From Marinovum sp. (GTDB lineage Bacteria > Pseudomonadota > Alphaproteobacteria > Rhodobacterales > Rhodobacteraceae): a stretch of DNA of 6,370 bases. Made by a program: the position numbers and the translations under genes. Below the pieces are notes generated by a model that made no database searches, was not told the origin of the DNA, and saw only the letters and a list, made by a program, of their open reading frames with translations. Location: positions 4,893 to 11,262 of the forward strand of contig PAHS01000056.1 in assembly GCA_002711145.1 (NCBI GenBank), written 5' to 3'. This document shows, in pieces, positions 5,651-6,370 of this stretch; the stretch's first letter is position 1, and each line of letters opens with the position of its first letter.

Positions 5651-6370
5651 TTAGTTTCGAACTGATGGTGTTTCTATTGTCAAACCATTAGAACGAGATG
5701 CAACATAAAGCTCTAGAGCTTTGAATTCGTCACCACCCTCTTTGTAAGGGGTGGCACGAATATTCTTCATACAACCCTTAAAACGTCCGTGGATGGTATT
5801 TAATTTTGCATTTTTTAGTCTGTAAGTTGGAAAGCCATTAATCTGTCCCATGGATAAATGGTCAGCCCTTATCATATTGCCATAATTATCTTCATGGCAA
5901 TTCGCGCAAGACATATTTAATTGACCTACACGAGTATAATATAAATCTTTGCCTTTATCCCAAGCGCTGGAAGCGGCGCCATCAATAGCGACATTAACAG
6001 TCATGCCTCTTGATTGCAGCCCTATTAGACCGATGATACCAGCCATATCACCTCCCGACCACTTCCACTTTTCAGCACCCATTCTTTCGGTACGGCAGCC
6101 GTTTACCAACTCAGGAATGGTTTCTAATTCCCCAGAACTATTAATTCTAGGCATAGAAGCTCGAAGACCTTTAAAAACCTCCGGAGATTCATGGCATGAA
6201 ACGCAGGCCTTTCCCGCAGTTCCTTCTACTTTGCTGAAGGTATCAATTGCCTTGTCAATGAAGATAAATGCAGGATTGTCAAAATCATCCATCTGAAGTG
6301 CTTGCGTTTCATCCTTCCTAAAAACCCACCCAGAGAAAATTTCGTCAACATTCTCCATGTGCGCAGGTGC
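5651..6370 (-). CDS. soxA: SoxA: diheme cytochrome subunit of the SoxAX thiosulfate-coupling enzyme (5' end outside window)
   Basis: SoxA, with SoxX, oxidatively joins thiosulfate to the SoxY carrier cysteine in the periplasm. The frame stays open to the right edge and reads A-P-A-H before the first methionine at 6358. That is the end of a signal peptide, so 6358 is not the true start. Counted from that methionine there are two heme sites, C52-V-S-C55-H56 and C151-A-N-C154-H155. C88 (in NGCRTERM) fits the axial cysteine of heme 1. C196 in H-G-R-F-K-G-C-M fits the active-site heme cysteine that carries the persulfide. The spacing of these residues follows Rhodovulum SoxA with only small gaps. 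The end, ELYVASRSNGL and ETPSVR, is also typical. This is the diheme, Paracoccus/Rhodovulum class rather than the monoheme class. soxX, soxY and soxZ are expected upstream, beyond the edge. Confidence 0.94.
   Translation of the reverse strand, partial: APAHMENVDEIFSGWVFRKDETQALQMDDFDNPAFIFIDKAIDTFSKVEGTAGKACVSCHESPEVFKGLRASMPRINSSGELETIPELVNGCRTERMGAEKWKWSGGDMAGIIGLIGLQSRGMTVNVAIDGAASSAWDKGKDLYYTRVGQLNMSCANCHEDNYGNMIRADHLSMGQINGFPTYRLKNAKLNTIHGRFKGCMKNIRATPYKEGGDEFKALELYVASRSNGLTIETPSVRN

Noticed and set aside
5949..6296. 115-codon open frame on the plus strand
   Set aside because: It is antisense to soxA, which is supported by two heme motifs. The plus-strand product has no recognisable feature.
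6356..6358. ATG at 6358 as the start of soxA
   Set aside because: The frame stays open to the window edge and reads A-P-A-H just before it, the end of a signal peptide. SoxA must be exported, so the true start is outside the window.
1..6370. CRISPR array, insertion sequence, tRNA/rRNA or phage gene
   Set aside because: I saw no regularly spaced repeats, transposase motifs, structural RNA genes or phage-like products. Apart from two short gaps the window is filled by sox genes.

Overview
This window is part of a sulfur-oxidation (sox) gene cluster. All six genes lie on the minus strand, so transcription runs from the right edge towards position 1. In that order they are soxA (its 5' end is cut by the right edge), soxB, soxC, soxD, a small monoheme c-type cytochrome in the soxE/fccA position, and soxF (the fccB-type flavoprotein of flavocytochrome c sulfide dehydrogenase). 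This A-B-C-D-E-F order is the one known from Paracoccus-type sox operons. SoxB and SoxC closely resemble the alphaproteobacterial proteins as I remember them. By eye the base composition is fairly AT-rich, and the intergenic DNA is clearly AT-rich. I infer a pseudomonadote, most likely a marine-type low-GC alphaproteobacterium, that oxidises thiosulfate completely to sulfate because soxCD is present. The exact lineage cannot be fixed from this sequence.

Layout: soxA occupies 5651-6370. A 93-base gap follows (5558-5650) that holds a strong 11-bp hairpin next to the soxA stop codon and a perfect ATTC-N8-GAAT palindrome just before soxB. soxB is at 3860-5557, followed after 35 bases by soxC (2562-3824). 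soxD (1811-2578) overlaps the end of soxC by 17 bases. A 179-base gap (1632-1810) without a gene separates soxD from the cytochrome (1290-1631). The cytochrome is followed after 22 bases by soxF (5-1267), which has a strong ribosome binding site.

How the genes work together (family knowledge): SoxA, with SoxX outside the window, oxidatively couples thiosulfate to the carrier cysteine of SoxYZ. SoxB hydrolyses the terminal sulfonate off as sulfate. The SoxCD molybdoenzyme-cytochrome oxidises the remaining sulfane sulfur by six electrons, and SoxB then releases the second sulfate. The FccA-like cytochrome and SoxF would form a sulfide dehydrogenase that feeds sulfide or polysulfide electrons into the same c-type cytochrome pool. 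All the products carry Tat or Sec-type export signals (for SoxA only the end of one is visible), which fits a periplasmic pathway.

No wholly new system is visible. The points worth a second look are the putative persulfide-sensor operator and the hairpin between soxA and soxB, the short monoheme SoxD, the very small monoheme cytochrome in the soxE position, adjacent T7 and G8 runs inside soxB, and a helically phased 9-bp direct repeat in the soxD-cytochrome gap.
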